Part shown: positions 1-12,336 of the stretch, piece after piece | Numbering within the stretch: position 1 is the first letter of the stretch | How the letters are laid out: every line of letters starts with the position of its first letter | NCBI GenBank assembly: GCA_033182465.1 | Contig: CP137320.1 | Coordinates: forward strand, 496,001-560,000 | DNA from: Sanghuangporus weigelae | Taxonomy: Eukaryota > Basidiomycota > Agaricomycetes > Hymenochaetales > Hymenochaetaceae | Direction: 5' to 3' | Length of the DNA: 64,000 nt | Translations under genes and position numbers: made by a program | Notes under the pieces: generated by a model | What the model saw: the letters and a program-made list of their open reading frames with translations, nothing else | The model's database searches: none | What the model was told of the DNA's origin: nothing

Positions 1-42
1 GACCGATCCACATCACCAGTTTGATTGGCACTACTTCGAGTA

Positions 43-567
43 TCAGCGAGCACCGGAGAGATAACATGTTCGCGCAAGCCTTGTAAGCAGAATTACATTA
101 AGCTCTGCCGTCTCCAAAAGGAAGACAAAAGAAATCGACTCACTGAAGAACGCAAAGGCGACCAGCCCACTATTCAAAGCGGTAGAGGCGGACAATAGTG
201 CCGTATTGTGTCGGTAAGTCTTAGCCGCATCAATATGTACGCTCAGTTTCCCTAGCTGACCGACATAGGTTCGCTCCCTGATAATTCCCGAGTCTGAGCT
301 GGCGCCCTGAGCCTCAAGCTCACGAATAGCTCGTGCTCGCCCGATCGTAGATTCATAGACTGCCGTTAGTGTGGCACCCGCTAGAGCTATTTCAGAGTTC
401 AAGAAGATGTCAGACTTTATAAGTGATAAGCAGTCGAGCGATGGAAAGACGGACTTGCATGAGATGATGGTGTATTTTGCAATCCTTTCGGCTGACGAAG
501 TTTGTCGAGCACGCGAAGTCACACTATGAGGCAAATTGGTCCCGGTTGGAGTTGGGCTTGGCGGCAT
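43..567 (-). CDS. hypothetical protein, possibly partial
   Basis: I do not recognise this protein. The frame is open for about 174 codons from an ATG at 567. It holds a Pro/Ser/Thr-rich N-terminus, a charged middle (RARAIRELEAQG) and a hydrophobic C-terminal stretch that could be one membrane segment. The frame stays open upstream of the ATG to about 645 without another ATG, so a 5' exon is possible. TGACGCGT lies at 667-674. No conserved motif supports a function, and it could be a chance open frame at the window edge. Confidence 0.3.
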   Translation of the reverse strand: MPPSPTPTGTNLPHSVTSRARQTSSAERIAKYTIISCKSVFPSLDCLSLIKSDIFLNSEIALAGATLTAVYESTIGRARAIRELEAQGASSDSGIIRERTYVGQLGKLSVHIDAAKTYRHNTALLSASTALNSGLVAFAFFSESISFVFLLETAELNVILLTRLARTCYLSGAR

Positions 568-1269
568 CGAAAGCTGCTTTGACAACTGTGAAAGTCCGGG
601 GATGACAGGATCTACAGAAAAGTTACAACTCGGCGGGACTCAGGAGGAATAGTCTCCACGTGACCGTGACGCGTCGAATTCAAAGCGGAGCCTGAATTCT
701 GGGAGAAACCTGTACGCGAGTTACTTTGCAAAACATGAATCTTATGAGATATACTTAGTCTCTGCATGTAATTATTTCCCATTATGCCATACGTTATTAC
801 ATGTACATGGCCGTGAACCGAAACTTGTCCTGCTTAGTTACAGACGTTGATTATATGACACATATGGAACAACGATTCAAAAAGACAGACAGCTATCACA
901 CAGAAGTACTAATATTAAGAATTCTGACTTCAACGTCTGGAACGAGATTTTTTTTTTCCAGAGAATGAAAAAGAGTAGTAAGACGCTCTATGTAACACAT
1001 ACATGTATCGGACGGAATGTATACTGCAGCTGTGCAGCATTCTCGGGAGCAAATCTAAATGGTCAGCCATAGACGATATATACGCGCTTTGGTTTCAAGA
1101 GAAATGAATTCCAGTGCCACCATGCACTCCTTCACTCGAAGTGTTTTGTAAATTTAGTCCCGGCTCATCGAATCTCATCGTATTCTTCTTCTCTGTTTCA
1201 AGGGACGAGGGCAGAGCTTCCTGCGAAAGTGAGCGCGTAACCGTAGGGAACCTCCGAACAACCTCGCTA
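568..1269. other. intergenic, no gene seen
   Basis: AT-richer stretch between the hypothetical gene and the 3' end of the first P450. Short A/T runs (for example around 950) are present. No supported open frame, RNA or repeat was found. Confidence 0.5.
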
Positions 1270-3431
1270 CTATCTCAGAGTAACAACAACAGGTAGTCTC
1301 CCTACTTTCGTGACGAAGAAATCCTGCAGCTCTTCTTCCCACTTGCTTGGATCATATCCTTCAGCAAACTTCACATGAAACCTCTGAATTATCGTCGCAA
1401 CAACCATGCGCATCTCGAGCAAAGCCAGGTTCTTTCCAACGCAGTTCGCGGGGCCTGTAGAGAACGGGATAAACGCAGATGTGTTGGTGATGAATTTGCC
1501 GTTGGTCGAGTCTATCCAGCGCTCTGGGATGAATGCATTCGGTGAGGGGGAGAAGTAGCGCGAGTCTCTCTGTAGGACGTAAAGCGGAACGTATAGTGCC
1601 GTATTCTCTGGAACGAATCTTAAAGTCGCATAATATGAATATGAAAATTTCAAGCTGTTCGAGATGAAGAACCCACCTTCCAGCTACTTGCTTTCCTCCG
1701 CTTCCTTCTAAAGGACTTCGCTGCAACGAAGTTAGTAAAGGTGGCTGGAGACGGAGAGCTTCATTACTGATAATGAAAAATATGAATGAGAATGCATCTT
1801 CCCTTTCAAATGTAGGATGAGACGCACATGACAGCATTCAAGTAGGGCATCCCAGCGAGCTTGACAGCATCAAACGGCTCTCCTTCGGCTCGAGGAAATT
1901 CCGAGTCTACCTCCTTCTGCAATCGTTCCATCACAGCGAGATTCGACAGAAGGTGGAAAAAGAGACCGCCCAATACAGTAGAAGTGGTATCGGCCCCGGC
2001 AATAATAGCAGCAAAGATCTCGTTGAGACCTTGATCTCTCGAGACTTCCATTCGCTCTAGTCCATCTTCGTTTGTCTAAGGACTCGTAAGAGGGAGCAGG
2101 GGCGAATCGGCTGTTAGACACTAACGATGTAGTGAAACAAATCTCTCTTCGTCGCTCCTTGCTCCTTGCGCGTATCATAGCATCGGATTCCGAATGCACT
2201 ATATTTTCGCTGTTTTTCTGACTTCTTCGCCACCCTTCGGAGCAGACCGACGATCCACGGCGCGTGTTCTAGGATTCCTACAACCCTAGTCGTTCAAGGC
2301 AAGCTAGTTTCCTTGTTTCGTGTCGTTCTTAAACAGAGGTACTTACTTTAAGGTTCCCTCGAGTAACCCTCGCACTCCAACTTCATCGCCGTTGCGCATG
2401 AACGAGAAACCTCCGCCAAATCTGTAGCACGTTATCAGCACGGTCACACCCAAATAGTCTGGTATATCCATACACCATGTCTCCCATAAAGTCATACCTA
2501 TCTTACTTCGTCAGCAATTATCAAGCGAAGATCTCCCGTCAGTACTTACGTGAAGCTGGCCATCCACTGTGCAAGATCCAGTGAAGTTTCTTCCTCCCGT
2601 GAAGCCTGTTTACTGAGTTCCTCGACAAGTTCGAGGACCCGATTCTCCACTGCTGGTTGGAGTTCTTTCATAGATGCTGAGGTGAACCCATGGTTCCATA
2701 ACTTGCGGCGCTCATTGTGTTGTTCGACATTCCGCAATGCAAGTAGATGTGGTATCGTTCCCGGTGGGCAATGAGCGTCCCACACTGGACGCGGATCAGA
2801 ACTGAGCACGACGGGAATTCACTAGACTGTACTTACAAGGACCTCTTCTCATTCCATCCAGACCTAGGATAGGTGGAATTGCTTCAGTGTCGACCACAGA
2901 CAGTTCATTGGGACCTAAGTGAGAATATCCTCTCGTCTAACCACTCCTTGGCAGAATGAACGAAAGCGCTCACCGACGCGCACAAAAGGCCCATATTTAT
3001 CATGCAAGCTCTTGAAATATGTATATTGCTTTCCTCCAGATGCATGGTACATCGCCACGAACTTTGATATTTTCAAGGACAGCGGGCCGGGATATTTCGC
3101 CAGCGGGTGCATTGGCGATATGCGATAGAGAACAATCGATGATAGAAGCGTGACATAGAAGAGCGAATACGTCAGAAAGAGACAGAGGACGATCGATTTC
3201 AGGTGTGCGGCAAAGAAAAAATATGGTAAAGCTGGCACTGCTACGAGCAGGAGAAAGGTAGGAAGCAACCTGGCAGGGGAGACTTCATACTTATTGTAGA
3301 TTCTATGAACTGACTAAGGTAATAACCATGAGTACGAGGAGTCAAATGGTCGCTTTCATTTGAGCACTTACCAGAGCACAGAAAATGTCAAAGAGAAGAG
3401 ATTCCCCGAGAGAAAGAGAATGCGCATGCAT
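1270..3431 (-). CDS. cytochrome P450 monooxygenase (copy 1)
   Basis: Heme-thiolate monooxygenase, expected on the ER membrane. The first exon starts MHAHSLSLGE at 3431 and joins a hydrophobic N-terminal region with AKYPGP followed by KYGPFVRVG. Further exons carry the WNHGF C-helix region, the I-helix AGADTTS (about 1980-2000), the K-helix EALR, and the heme loop FSTGPANCVGKNLAL near 1425-1470. The protein ends VVVTLR at 1270. At least eight exons are needed and no break was found. In the textbook heme motif FxxGxRxCxG the Arg is Ala here, as in copy 2, so this looks like a family trait. It resembles basidiomycete P450s often annotated 'high nitrogen upregulated'. The substrate is unknown. 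The paralogue at 17016-19314 has the same orientation and exon plan. Confidence 0.88.
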
Positions 3432-4355
3432 CGTAACTCAGATTTTGCAACTGTCTAATAGTGTGCCAGGTAACAAGAGACAAATCCCGGGTTCGTCTAT
3501 ACGTCCTTATCCCGCCCGTTGGACTCAAGACGACGGGAACAAGAGGGGAACTCGAGCTAGCAAGTACTAGTGATGATGGTGCAGATATTAATAAGGAACC
3601 TCCGGGTCCGGCGTTTCAGGGAATTTGATGCAACTGCAATTCGCGTCGCACGGCAAACTGGAATTTCCGTTTTACCGCTGGATGAATACGCCGCGGCCAG
3701 TCCGCAAGCAACACTGAATTGTTATAAGAAAAATAGCTATTGGACCGTTGATAAAGACAGAATTGCGATGGGATGATGCTTGTCGCAAGGCCTAGGGTAT
3801 GGAAAGTCGACTCTGAAGTTGAAGCGGAGTTCAAAATTGATAGCACGAATCCACCCATGCATACACACACACCCACACACGGGGATCCGATGATCAAATC
3901 AGCGCAACAAAAAAAATGATGATTCTAGATTTATTCTGATGCACCTGACGGATAAAAGTGCTAAGTAAGCAATGCGCAATGCTGTATTGACGAGAACCTA
4001 ATTGAACGAGACTATGCAGGAACGGAAGAGAGTGAGAAGGAAGACAGAAAGACAGTGAGAGGAACGTGAGGAGGTGCACTGACAGTGATACAGTAAATAC
4101 TCTTCTGTAAGTGGAGGTGGAAAAATGAACGGGACCGACCGAGCAGGATGAGGAAACAGAGCGGGATAATTTACGATACACGACAAGGAAAGGCTGAAAG
4201 AAACGACGATGTCAATGAAAGTCTTCTGAGGACGAAACAGAGGGAGAGGAAAGAGAACGTAAATGAATGAAAGGCGTCATTATTCGGAACAAAGTTGAGA
4301 TCATCAAGATCGTCAAAGAACCATCTAAGCAATTAAATAGGGAAGTACAGTGAGG
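3432..4355. other. intergenic, no gene seen
   Basis: Upstream region of P450 copy 1 and downstream region of SOG2. Small open frames on both strands lack motifs and gene-like composition. A CA-rich microsatellite-like run lies near 3860-3880. Confidence 0.5.
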
Positions 4356-7300
4356 CTATAATCCGTTTGCATGAGTATGCGTGTCGATTGCCAGACCGGC
4401 ATCCATAGATGGAGCGAGATCGCCATTGCGAAGCTTGGAAGCACCGTTAGCTCGTGGTGTTGCAGGAACTTTGAAATTCTGTTGGTGCGGTTGAGCACTG
4501 CGGGGTGCTGGACCGGACGAGTTGAGTGGGACAAGTTTCGAACTCGCAGAAGGCTGCGCGCTCCGACTGCGGCCTAATGTAGAGCTCAAAACGCTCAACT
4601 GGGACTTTTCTTCTGTTCCCGAACCATTCGAGCTTGCAACGATAGGTGATTGCGATCCACCAGCGTTCGTACTCCCTATGGTGGTGATTGTAATTTGGCT
4701 TGAATTCACGGAAGGTGAATATGGGCGTGGCGTCGATGGTGCGAACGATGACACGTGGAGAAGCATCACAAAGCCTTGCGTCGCATTCGTAAGCTTCGCC
4801 ATATCACTTCTGACTTGCCCGGAAAGTCGATGCGCGGCGCTATAGTCTTTGACGAACTTTGATAGCGTAACCACAGTCTGAAACAGGAGGAGTATGAGAA
4901 AACAGAGATAGCAGTCGGTGAGATATTTAGATCACTTACTCTGATGAACACGTGGGCGTCCTCACGTAAAGCCTTGCGGTCGGCATTTAAATGCCCTTCC
5001 TGAGTTGCTCGTATGGTGTCCCCTAACCTGCGCGTCACAGATTGAGCCTTGGCAAGAGTACTGTGGATATCGATAGGGATTCCAGCCATATCGTTTGCAA
5101 TCTCTTCGAGTGTCGCCCAGACTGCGAAAGCCGCACGTACGGCGGCTCCCATCGCGTCCAAGGCTTCCTTATCAACAAGCGCACCTGAGCTCGTCGGCAC
5201 GTCTGGAAGCCCCTTTGACGATCCAGGAAGGGATAACTGCGCGGTTCCGACAGTTGCATTTTGTCCGGAATTCTGTCGAGAGTGCACACCAGGAGAAGGC
5301 TGAAATTGTGAGAGAGCAGGAACAGAGGTAGGAAGTGGAGGTACCGGACTCCCGGAAGAAGCATCTCTTCTAATTGGGCCTGCATATGCGCGAGGCGTCG
5401 GCGTAGTTGCCCCACTCGCGAGCCCGCCAGCAGGAGGCGACAATTCGGCATTCGAAGGCAAGGATCGCCCTATCTCCACATCCTTCACGCTGAATGAGCC
5501 CGCATGCCGTCGACTCACACGAGAACGACCCTCCGAAGGAACTGCTCTTCTCATTGGCGGAGTAGCTGTCGGAATCGATACGTCTGATTGCACGGATTGT
5601 GCACTGACGCTGAGAGACCCGGATCGATCGTCCATTTGTGAGGAAGCGAGAGGTGGTTCTGGTTGTTCGGCTATTGGAGGAAACACGACGCGGCCCGATG
5701 AAGCCTGGGATGGTAAGTGTGATTTAAATGGTGACGTTCTCGGAGGCGTCGAGGTTGTCATAACTGCAGTCGAAGATGGAGAGGGTTGATCGTCACGCAG
5801 CAAAGCCTCAATCGACTCTAAATGCGGAACAATCCCTTGCCATGAATTAGAAATTTCCGCCGTTGCGCCATACAACACCAAAAGCATTTGTCGAGAGTAA
5901 CGCACGTCCTCTCGTGATGCGAATACCTTCAGCTGCATAGAAAGAACGCCGACGGCCTTCCCAAACATGACTACATTGTCTTTGCAACTCTCAATGACGG
6001 CTCGACATACGAATGGTGGCGGGCATCCGCGCTTGCTCATGGAATCGAATTTGTCAAGTGCAATGATTAACTGCATCAAACAACAACTCGCGGGATCCAG
6101 AACCTTCAGCAACACCGCAGAAAGTCGCTCATCGATGCAATGCACGGTATAATGTTGGAGGCTCTGGTATACTTGAGTAACAGCAAAAAGGATACCGCGA
6201 ACGCAATCGATCACAGATAATAGCGCAGGCGGAGTCATTTTTGAAATGACCGCTACCGGAAGGGAAGAATATCTGCGGAAGTACGAATTGCGCTCGAAGT
6301 CCATTGACGGAACCTTTCGCTCAGATATTGAAGGCAGCGGTTCGTGACGAGGTAATCGCGGTGGTCGTGGTCGAGCGGAAGCCTGCATACCCTGAGTCGA
6401 AGATTCTGCAGTCGGAGCGTAACTCTCATTAGGGGACTTCTTGAGTCCATCGACAGAAGGCGTTCTTATCCTTGCTTTCGACGCAAGAGGCACTTGTCGG
6501 CTTGCTACTCGCAAATCTGGCAAGCTCTTCTGCACGGAGAGACCCCGCTTGCGTACTTCGCCTCCAGGTGCATAGGACTTATTCCTACCGTGGACAGTAT
6601 GTGATGGCCGCGCAGTGTCATCGTCAACAGAAGGTAGCGAATCTTCTGGGGTTGGCAAATAAGATTCCGGTGAAGCGGAAATGCCTTCGGCAATCGAAGG
6701 CGAGGTGCTGGCAGTATCAATAGGTGCAGGACTCTTCGGCTTGCTGTCCTTAACAGAGTTTTCACATGAAGATGTCGAATAAATTGATCGTTCAGAGTCA
6801 ACCGACGCGTTGCGAGAGTGATCCGGTACATTCTTCACAGCGGAGCCGGTTTCCGACTGCGTTTCTAAGGGAGGTGTAAGGGCCATTTCCTCGTCGACGC
6901 CGTTCTCAGCAATCCAGGACTTTAGGGTTTCCACCCAGCTGTGCATTACGTCCGCGTCTTCCAAGTCATCCTCGGGTTCCATAATTTCTCGTGGAGGCCA
7001 TTCGATCGGATTGTGGTCAGCCTTCACCACGGTGAGGTTTTTGAACTTCCATAGATACGAAGGGAGTCTCCGGATTTTGTTTCGACTTAAGGATATAACC
7101 TATAAGAGTAACAGAGAACCACTCATCAGTAACATTGCACCCGATCAAAATGCCTCAGCACCCGTACCCGAAGGTTGACGAGTGTGCCTGGGTTGGTTGG
7201 CAAGCCCCTAATTTTGTTTCTACTGAGGTCAAGAATCTCCAAGGTCGGCATAACGGTAAGCTGGATTCATGTCAGGATATATACCGCAAAGCGTAGCTAT

Positions 7301-7745
7301 TTCGTGACTTGCCACTTCAGGTAATACGGTGAAGCTGTTAGATCGTAGAGTGAGGTATCGCAGACGCGTAATACGCGCAAAAGACATAGGTAAAGAAGAT
7401 AAATAGTTTCCAACGAGAGCAATACTTGAGGGAAGACGCGGGATTTAGAAGAATCATCATCGAGAAAGTAGAGTTTGCTTCAGCGTACCGAAGAATGCGA
7501 CACTCGTCCAACAAGTCTTCTCCTCTCCCAACCTGAGCAAGTTCCTCGGCACCCGCTTCACCAACATCGACAAGATTCTTATTGCTAAGATCGAGTGTGC
7601 AGCCATCGTCGACTGAGCGCGCGATCGCGTCGAGAATGAGCGCTTTCGCCAGAACACCACTGGCGGGCGGGGAAACGCGACCAGAGAAATACGCTTGCGG
7701 TGAGACTCTGCCCATCCCGCGTTCGCTGTCGCTGGCGATGGCCAT
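4356..7745 (-). CDS. SOG2: SOG2-like RAM signalling leucine-rich repeat protein
   Basis: Scaffold of the RAM/MOR (Cbk1/Orb6 kinase) network controlling polarity and cell separation. Translation starts MAIASDSERG at 7745. Exons between 7745 and about 7040 encode leucine-rich repeats (LDLSNKNL, LRYLTLRSNS, LEILDLSRNKIRGLP, LSRNKIRRLPSYLWKFKNL). A large exon, about 7030-4940, holds a Ser/Pro-rich linker and a SOG2-type helical domain (ISKMTPPALLSVIDCVRG through SRQMLLVLYGATAEISNSW). The intron with donor AGA|GTAAGT ends at about 4879, and the last exon ends HANGL at 4356. Total length is about 1,100 residues. Many Ser/Pro sites suit kinase control (inference). The family assignment rests on the LRR plus SOG2 domain order. 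Confidence 0.85.
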
Positions 7746-8923
7746 CAGGGACTCCGTCGAGCGCGACGCGCGCTACAACAGCGAAGTGAGACAGAACAAG
7801 AGAAATGAAATGCTGAGCGGAGAGAAACGAGAGAGTATTTACCTTTACCGAAGCTCTTCTGAATTGTTGCACCATTTCCGTTTATGGCAATCTGGTTTGT
7901 GTAAGCAAGCCAGAACGGGATCTTACTTTCAACCACCACCACGACCTGAAGTGTCCTTGTTCTTGCTAGCTCAAATTCAGGCAAGGAACTAATAGGACTG
8001 AGTTTTCTTCGTGAACTCCTTTTGTCTACTCTGATATCATGGACTTGTCGAAATACTGATATCTTTCAATCACTGCCTTTGCTGATTTACTCCGGAAAGC
8101 GACCGTGATCTGTCCTTACAAGAGATCCGACACGCGGAGATTGACTGGCATTTCGTCGAGTGTTCTCCTTGGACGACCCCCTTCGGTACGAAGATGTTAC
8201 CGCGACCGAAGACACTAATCGTATCGGTGGCATAATACCGTTCGGTAAGAGCGCGGTTGCTGTGAGGCTTATACTGTACTGGACTGGACTGGAACTCAAT
8301 TTTGCCCATCTAGCTTATTTATATTTCATCATGATGCTAAGATGCTCCGTTCAGCGCGCCTTTGTATCGCCCAGTTTGGCAGACTTCTCTGTTACCTCCG
8401 AGATGACTCACGACCCATTTGTTCTGGATGATATTTGGCGTGATGTTGGTCAGAGATTCCGCTGATTTGGCCTGAATGTAACTATTCATCTACACGGCAT
8501 CGCTTCTCTCTCTGGGACACTCTCTTTCACATTGATGAGTACTGATTTCGCAGGTGTCGTTCTTTATGATAGCAGTATGATATGAAATAGAGTAAATGCA
8601 GTCAATTATCGCATAGATTGAGATCTATCATACTTTGGCATCATCCATTTGTTTGTCAATATACTCGTACTCATGAAAAGAAGTGAAATATTTACGAGCT
8701 GAAGAGAAAGTCACACGGAACGTGACTGTTGAGAGTATCACATCCATCTCTGCATAACATGTTCAGTACGCTCACGACTGGGCCGGACAAGCACAGATAA
8801 TTCGATAATTCTAATTCATCCAACTCGCTCATCTCCCGGCTTTCTTCTCGCCAGTTCTCCTCTTTCGTCTGATAGTGTTCGACGCTCGCTCACGCGTCGA
8901 TTCCAATCACCACGTCGTCCGTC
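7746..8923. other. divergent intergenic region between SOG2 and PP2A B56
   Basis: About 1.2 kb between two divergent starts, presumably holding both promoters. Open frames of up to about 136 codons on both strands have no recognisable domain and lie partly in the SOG2 5' region. ACGCGT lies near 8891. No RNA gene or repeat seen. Confidence 0.5.
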
Positions 8924-11468
8924 ATGAAAAACATCAGAAAGTTCTCTGTAGGCAATACGTTCCATTACCACCGGTCTCATCTCTCATTCGTGTTTTAATA
9001 CAGTTAGGTAGAAAGGATTCGAGTAGCAACAAAAGCAAGTCAGAGAAGACAACTTCGAACGCCAGCAATGGCGCACCAGCACCCCCACCAAAGCAGACAC
9101 CACAGAACCCGTCTGGTTCGTCGTCAGGTTTAGGCATACCTTTCGTCCACAGGGATACGAACCAGCATGTAAACACTGGACCGTCAAATGGTGCATATGT
9201 ATCTCGCCCTCCTGTCCATGTAGGCGCGACTCCTGCTCCGGCGCAAGTGGCAGCAGCTCCCGACCGCCGGGGATACGTCCAGCCAGATCGTGCCTCTCCC
9301 GCTCCACCTATCGTAGTCGTGAGTCCGGATGCGATGTCGGATGCCAACAGTCGCAATCAGGCTCCGAACACTGAACGGACATCACTGGGCGGCGATATTC
9401 CTCGTGCGGGCACGGGCACGCTCAATCGTCTACGCAGCCAAACTCCACGAGACACGATTCCGATCATCGGAAAGCCTCCGCGGAAGCAACGTAGTAGCCG
9501 ATTTGTACCGTCTGAGAGAGTAGAGATTGCGTATCTGCCGTCGTTCAGCGGTGAGCTGTTATCGCGGTTATTTCGTCAACATGCTCTAATTGTATATGCA
9601 GAGACACCGCCTCAGGAGCGAACAGAATTGTTCGTAAGGAAACTTAACCAGTGCAAAGTCATATTCGATTTCAACGATGCAAGCTCTGAGCTCAAGGGCA
9701 AGCAGATCAAAGCGCAGACTCTCACTGAAATGTTAGAATATATAACGACTCAACGCAATGTCATAACTGAAAGAATATACCCCGAGGTCGTTAACATGGT
9801 CAGCTAGTTTAAAATATATTCATTTGCTTCGCAGTTCTAACTCGTATTGTAGTTTGCAACGAATCTCTTCCGTTCTATACCCCCTCAAACCAATCCATCG
9901 GGCGACGCTTTCGATCCGGAAGAGGATGAGCCGGTTCTCGAGCTTGCATGGCCTCATCTTCAGATTGTTTATGAATTCTTCCTCCGATTCGTCGAGTCTC
10001 CGGACTTCAATACCAACTTAGCAAAACGATATGTCGACCAGCAATTCGTGCTCAATCTTCTCGAGCTCTTTGATTCGGAGGATCCCCGGGAACGCGACTT
10101 CCTCAAGACGACGCTCCACCGCATTTACGGGAAGTTCCTAATGCATCGCGCATTTATCAGACGTTCGATCAACAACGTGTTCTTCCAATTTGTATACGAG
10201 ACGGAACGGCATAACGGCATCGCAGAGCTGCTTGAAATTCTTGGGTCGATTATCAATGGCTTTGCCCAGCCGTTGAAGGATGAGCATAAAATCTTCCTTA
10301 CACGTGTACTGCTTCCACTACACAAGGTAAAGAGCTTATCGCTTTATCACCCGCAACTCGCGTACTGCGTGGTACAATTCCTTGAGAAGGACCCGGGTCT
10401 CGCAGAAGATGTACTCCTCGGGCTCTTCAAGTTTTGGCCAAAGGTAAATTCGCCGAAGGAAGTCATGTTCCTCAATGAGGTCGAGGAAGTCCTCGATGTG
10501 ATCGATCCGGCAGAGTTCCCGAAGATCGTCGTGCCGCTTTTCCAGCAGCTTGCTCGCTGTGTTAACAGTCAGCACTTCCAGGTGGCAGAGCGCGCTCTTT
10601 ATTACTGGAACAACGAGTATATCGTCAATTTGATGACAGATAACTTGGCCATCATCTTGCCCATTATTTTCCCGGCATTGTACATCAACTCGAGATCGCA
10701 CTGGAATAGGTGAGAGAGACTTCGCTGGTGCTCGTTTCGTCCTACTAAGAGTATTGTAGGACCATCCATGGCATGGTCTACAGCGCGTTGAAAATGTTTA
10801 TGGAGATCAATCCAGAGTTATTCGAAGAGGCGATGCATCAATTTAAGCAGAATCGCATTGCGTACGTTCATCTTTCGTTTGAGAAATCCATCGAGTCACC
10901 ACGACTTGCATCTTAAATCCTTACCTCTCCAGGGAACGCCAAAAGCGTATGAAAGCGTATGAAAATTGGCACAAGATGCGAGAAATAGCAAGACAGAAAG
11001 CCGGTGGCAAGCTTCCAGAAGGGTTCGATGATGAAATAATGCCTCCACCACCCCCGCTCGTCGATGACATCGATATTGAGCATCTGTCGATGGATCTCAG
11101 CGCGGCATCGCTTGATGCGGAAATCGCGCAGGAATTGGATGAAAGTGGAGGGATTGAGAGAGTGCCGATGGCAGATCCAGGCCTTGAGGTACATGCTTCT
11201 TCTTTTCCTGCAGGCTGAAGGCTATCATTGCGTTGGATGTCATTCGTTTCGACTTGTATACATTCATCGTCGTCATCGTCGGTTATCTGACACAATGCCT
11301 GAACCTTTTTTGCAGGATGCGTACGGAGATGCTATGCAAGAGTTCACAAACCCTGCAATCAACAACCAGACTCCTCATGTAAGAAGGAAGAGTGTCCTCC
11401 CTGGTATGAATCAAATTGTTCACGATTCACTGAGATAAAGTCTCATAGTGCCTGCCATCCATAGTTGA
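8924..11468 (+). CDS. PP2A regulatory subunit B' (B56 family)
   Basis: Targets and regulates protein phosphatase 2A (yeast Rts1, fission yeast Par1). The first exon, 8924-8947, encodes MKNIRKFS. An intron at 8948-9003 leads into a low-complexity Ser/Pro/Asn-rich N-terminus with no fold visible. The B56 HEAT-like core begins near IAYLPSFSG and runs through [56 protein letters not shown] and YYWNNEYIV. After introns near 10710 and 10870 come [20 protein letters not shown] and a helical basic tail. The last exons end VPAIHS and stop at 11466-11468. The core is nearly colinear with the family and no break is evident. It is transcribed towards HSP70. Confidence 0.93.
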
Positions 11469-12102
11469 TCCAACTGTGTTAAGAGATCTCGAAGCACATC
11501 GAAGCTTAGACGATGCACGCGGCTTCATGCATGGAGCTCCTGAGGGGCGCTGAAGACCTGGATAGTGGTGAGACGAAGTTTAATATCGTCGCCATATCGC
11601 TCTTCCTTATATCCCTTTTACTCAGTATCCTCAGGTTTCACTTTAGTGCTATGCTTTCATCGATGTATAGATGCACTGCACTGTCTGTATCTGATATTCG
11701 ACACTGGAACGTTGCACGCGCATTGCCATAGTAAAGCTTTGTCTGTCCATTTCAAAACATGTCCTATTTCTTCTTTTTTTTGGCCATAATATGATGCTAC
11801 ATTCCCTCTTTTATCTACGAAAGGTCTCGATGGTACACTCTCCTGATGAATGATGATGTCCTTTCGATTCCTTATGGACAATTACTAGGTACGGTGTGAC
11901 TGCCGTTTTCGTGTGCAAGGGCTTATGATGACGTTCGTTCGTTCGTTCGTTCTTCTGCATTCTTCTACGGATTGCTGTACTTTGCTGTACGGTTCTAAAG
12001 GGTTCTCCAGAGTAAGGAGTTGCTACCTAAAATGTGTCGAGATGAGTTGTAATCGTGGGAAGATCAGGCCTAAAGAGGGTGAATATGACGCATGATGAGC
12101 GA
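11469..12102. other. intergenic; (GTTC)n microsatellite
   Basis: 3' flank of the B56 gene and distal 5' flank of HSP70. About five GTTC units lie at 11933-11952. Small open frames are present but show no protein-like features. Confidence 0.5.
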
Positions 12103-12145
12103 GAAGGTCAGGGAAGGACCTGGAAGGTCACCGAAGGCCAGAGAA
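12103..12145 (+). promoter_or_regulatory. five-unit direct-repeat (step-type) heat-shock element
   Basis: Five GAA trinucleotides start at 12103, 12113, 12123, 12133 and 12143, an exact 10-bp period, all on the same strand and face of the helix. Step-type HSEs known from fungi place GAA/TTC half-sites in direct orientation with 5-bp gaps, which matches. The array ends about 10 bp before a TATA box and lies about 190 bp upstream of the HSP70 ATG. HSF binding is inferred. Confidence 0.75.
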
Positions 12146-12155
12146 TGTATGTGTG

Positions 12156-12163
12156 TATATAAA
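12156..12163 (+). promoter_or_regulatory. TATA box of HSP70
   Basis: TATATAAA lies directly downstream of the GAA array and about 175 bp upstream of the HSP70 start. The position fits a transcript start near 12190 and a leader that includes the 5'-UTR intron. Confidence 0.7.
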
Positions 12164-12255
12164 CCCGTCCCGCAGAATGCACGCTCACCGTATCATTTTG
12201 AACATCGTTGGTCTTCATCTACCTCATTCACGGCCATTTTCTCCTAAAACTTTAG

Positions 12256-12320
12256 GTGCGTGGCAAATTGCATTCGTCGTTGTGGAAGGTTTCGCTGACT
12301 CGTTGTTCTGTCTCTTGCAG
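12256..12320 (+). other. probable 5'-UTR intron of HSP70
   Basis: AG|GTGCGT at 12256 and TCTCTTGCAG ending at 12320 bound a 65-nt GT-AG intron with a CTGAC branch-like site. It lies between the inferred transcript start and the ATG at 12337. The assignment rests on splice consensus only. Confidence 0.55.
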
Positions 12321-12336
12321 ACTAAAACAAAACACG

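Noticed and set aside
3440-3560. CCCGGGTTCG near 3487 as a possible tRNA T-arm
   Set aside because: No acceptor stem, D-arm or anticodon arm could be folded around it.
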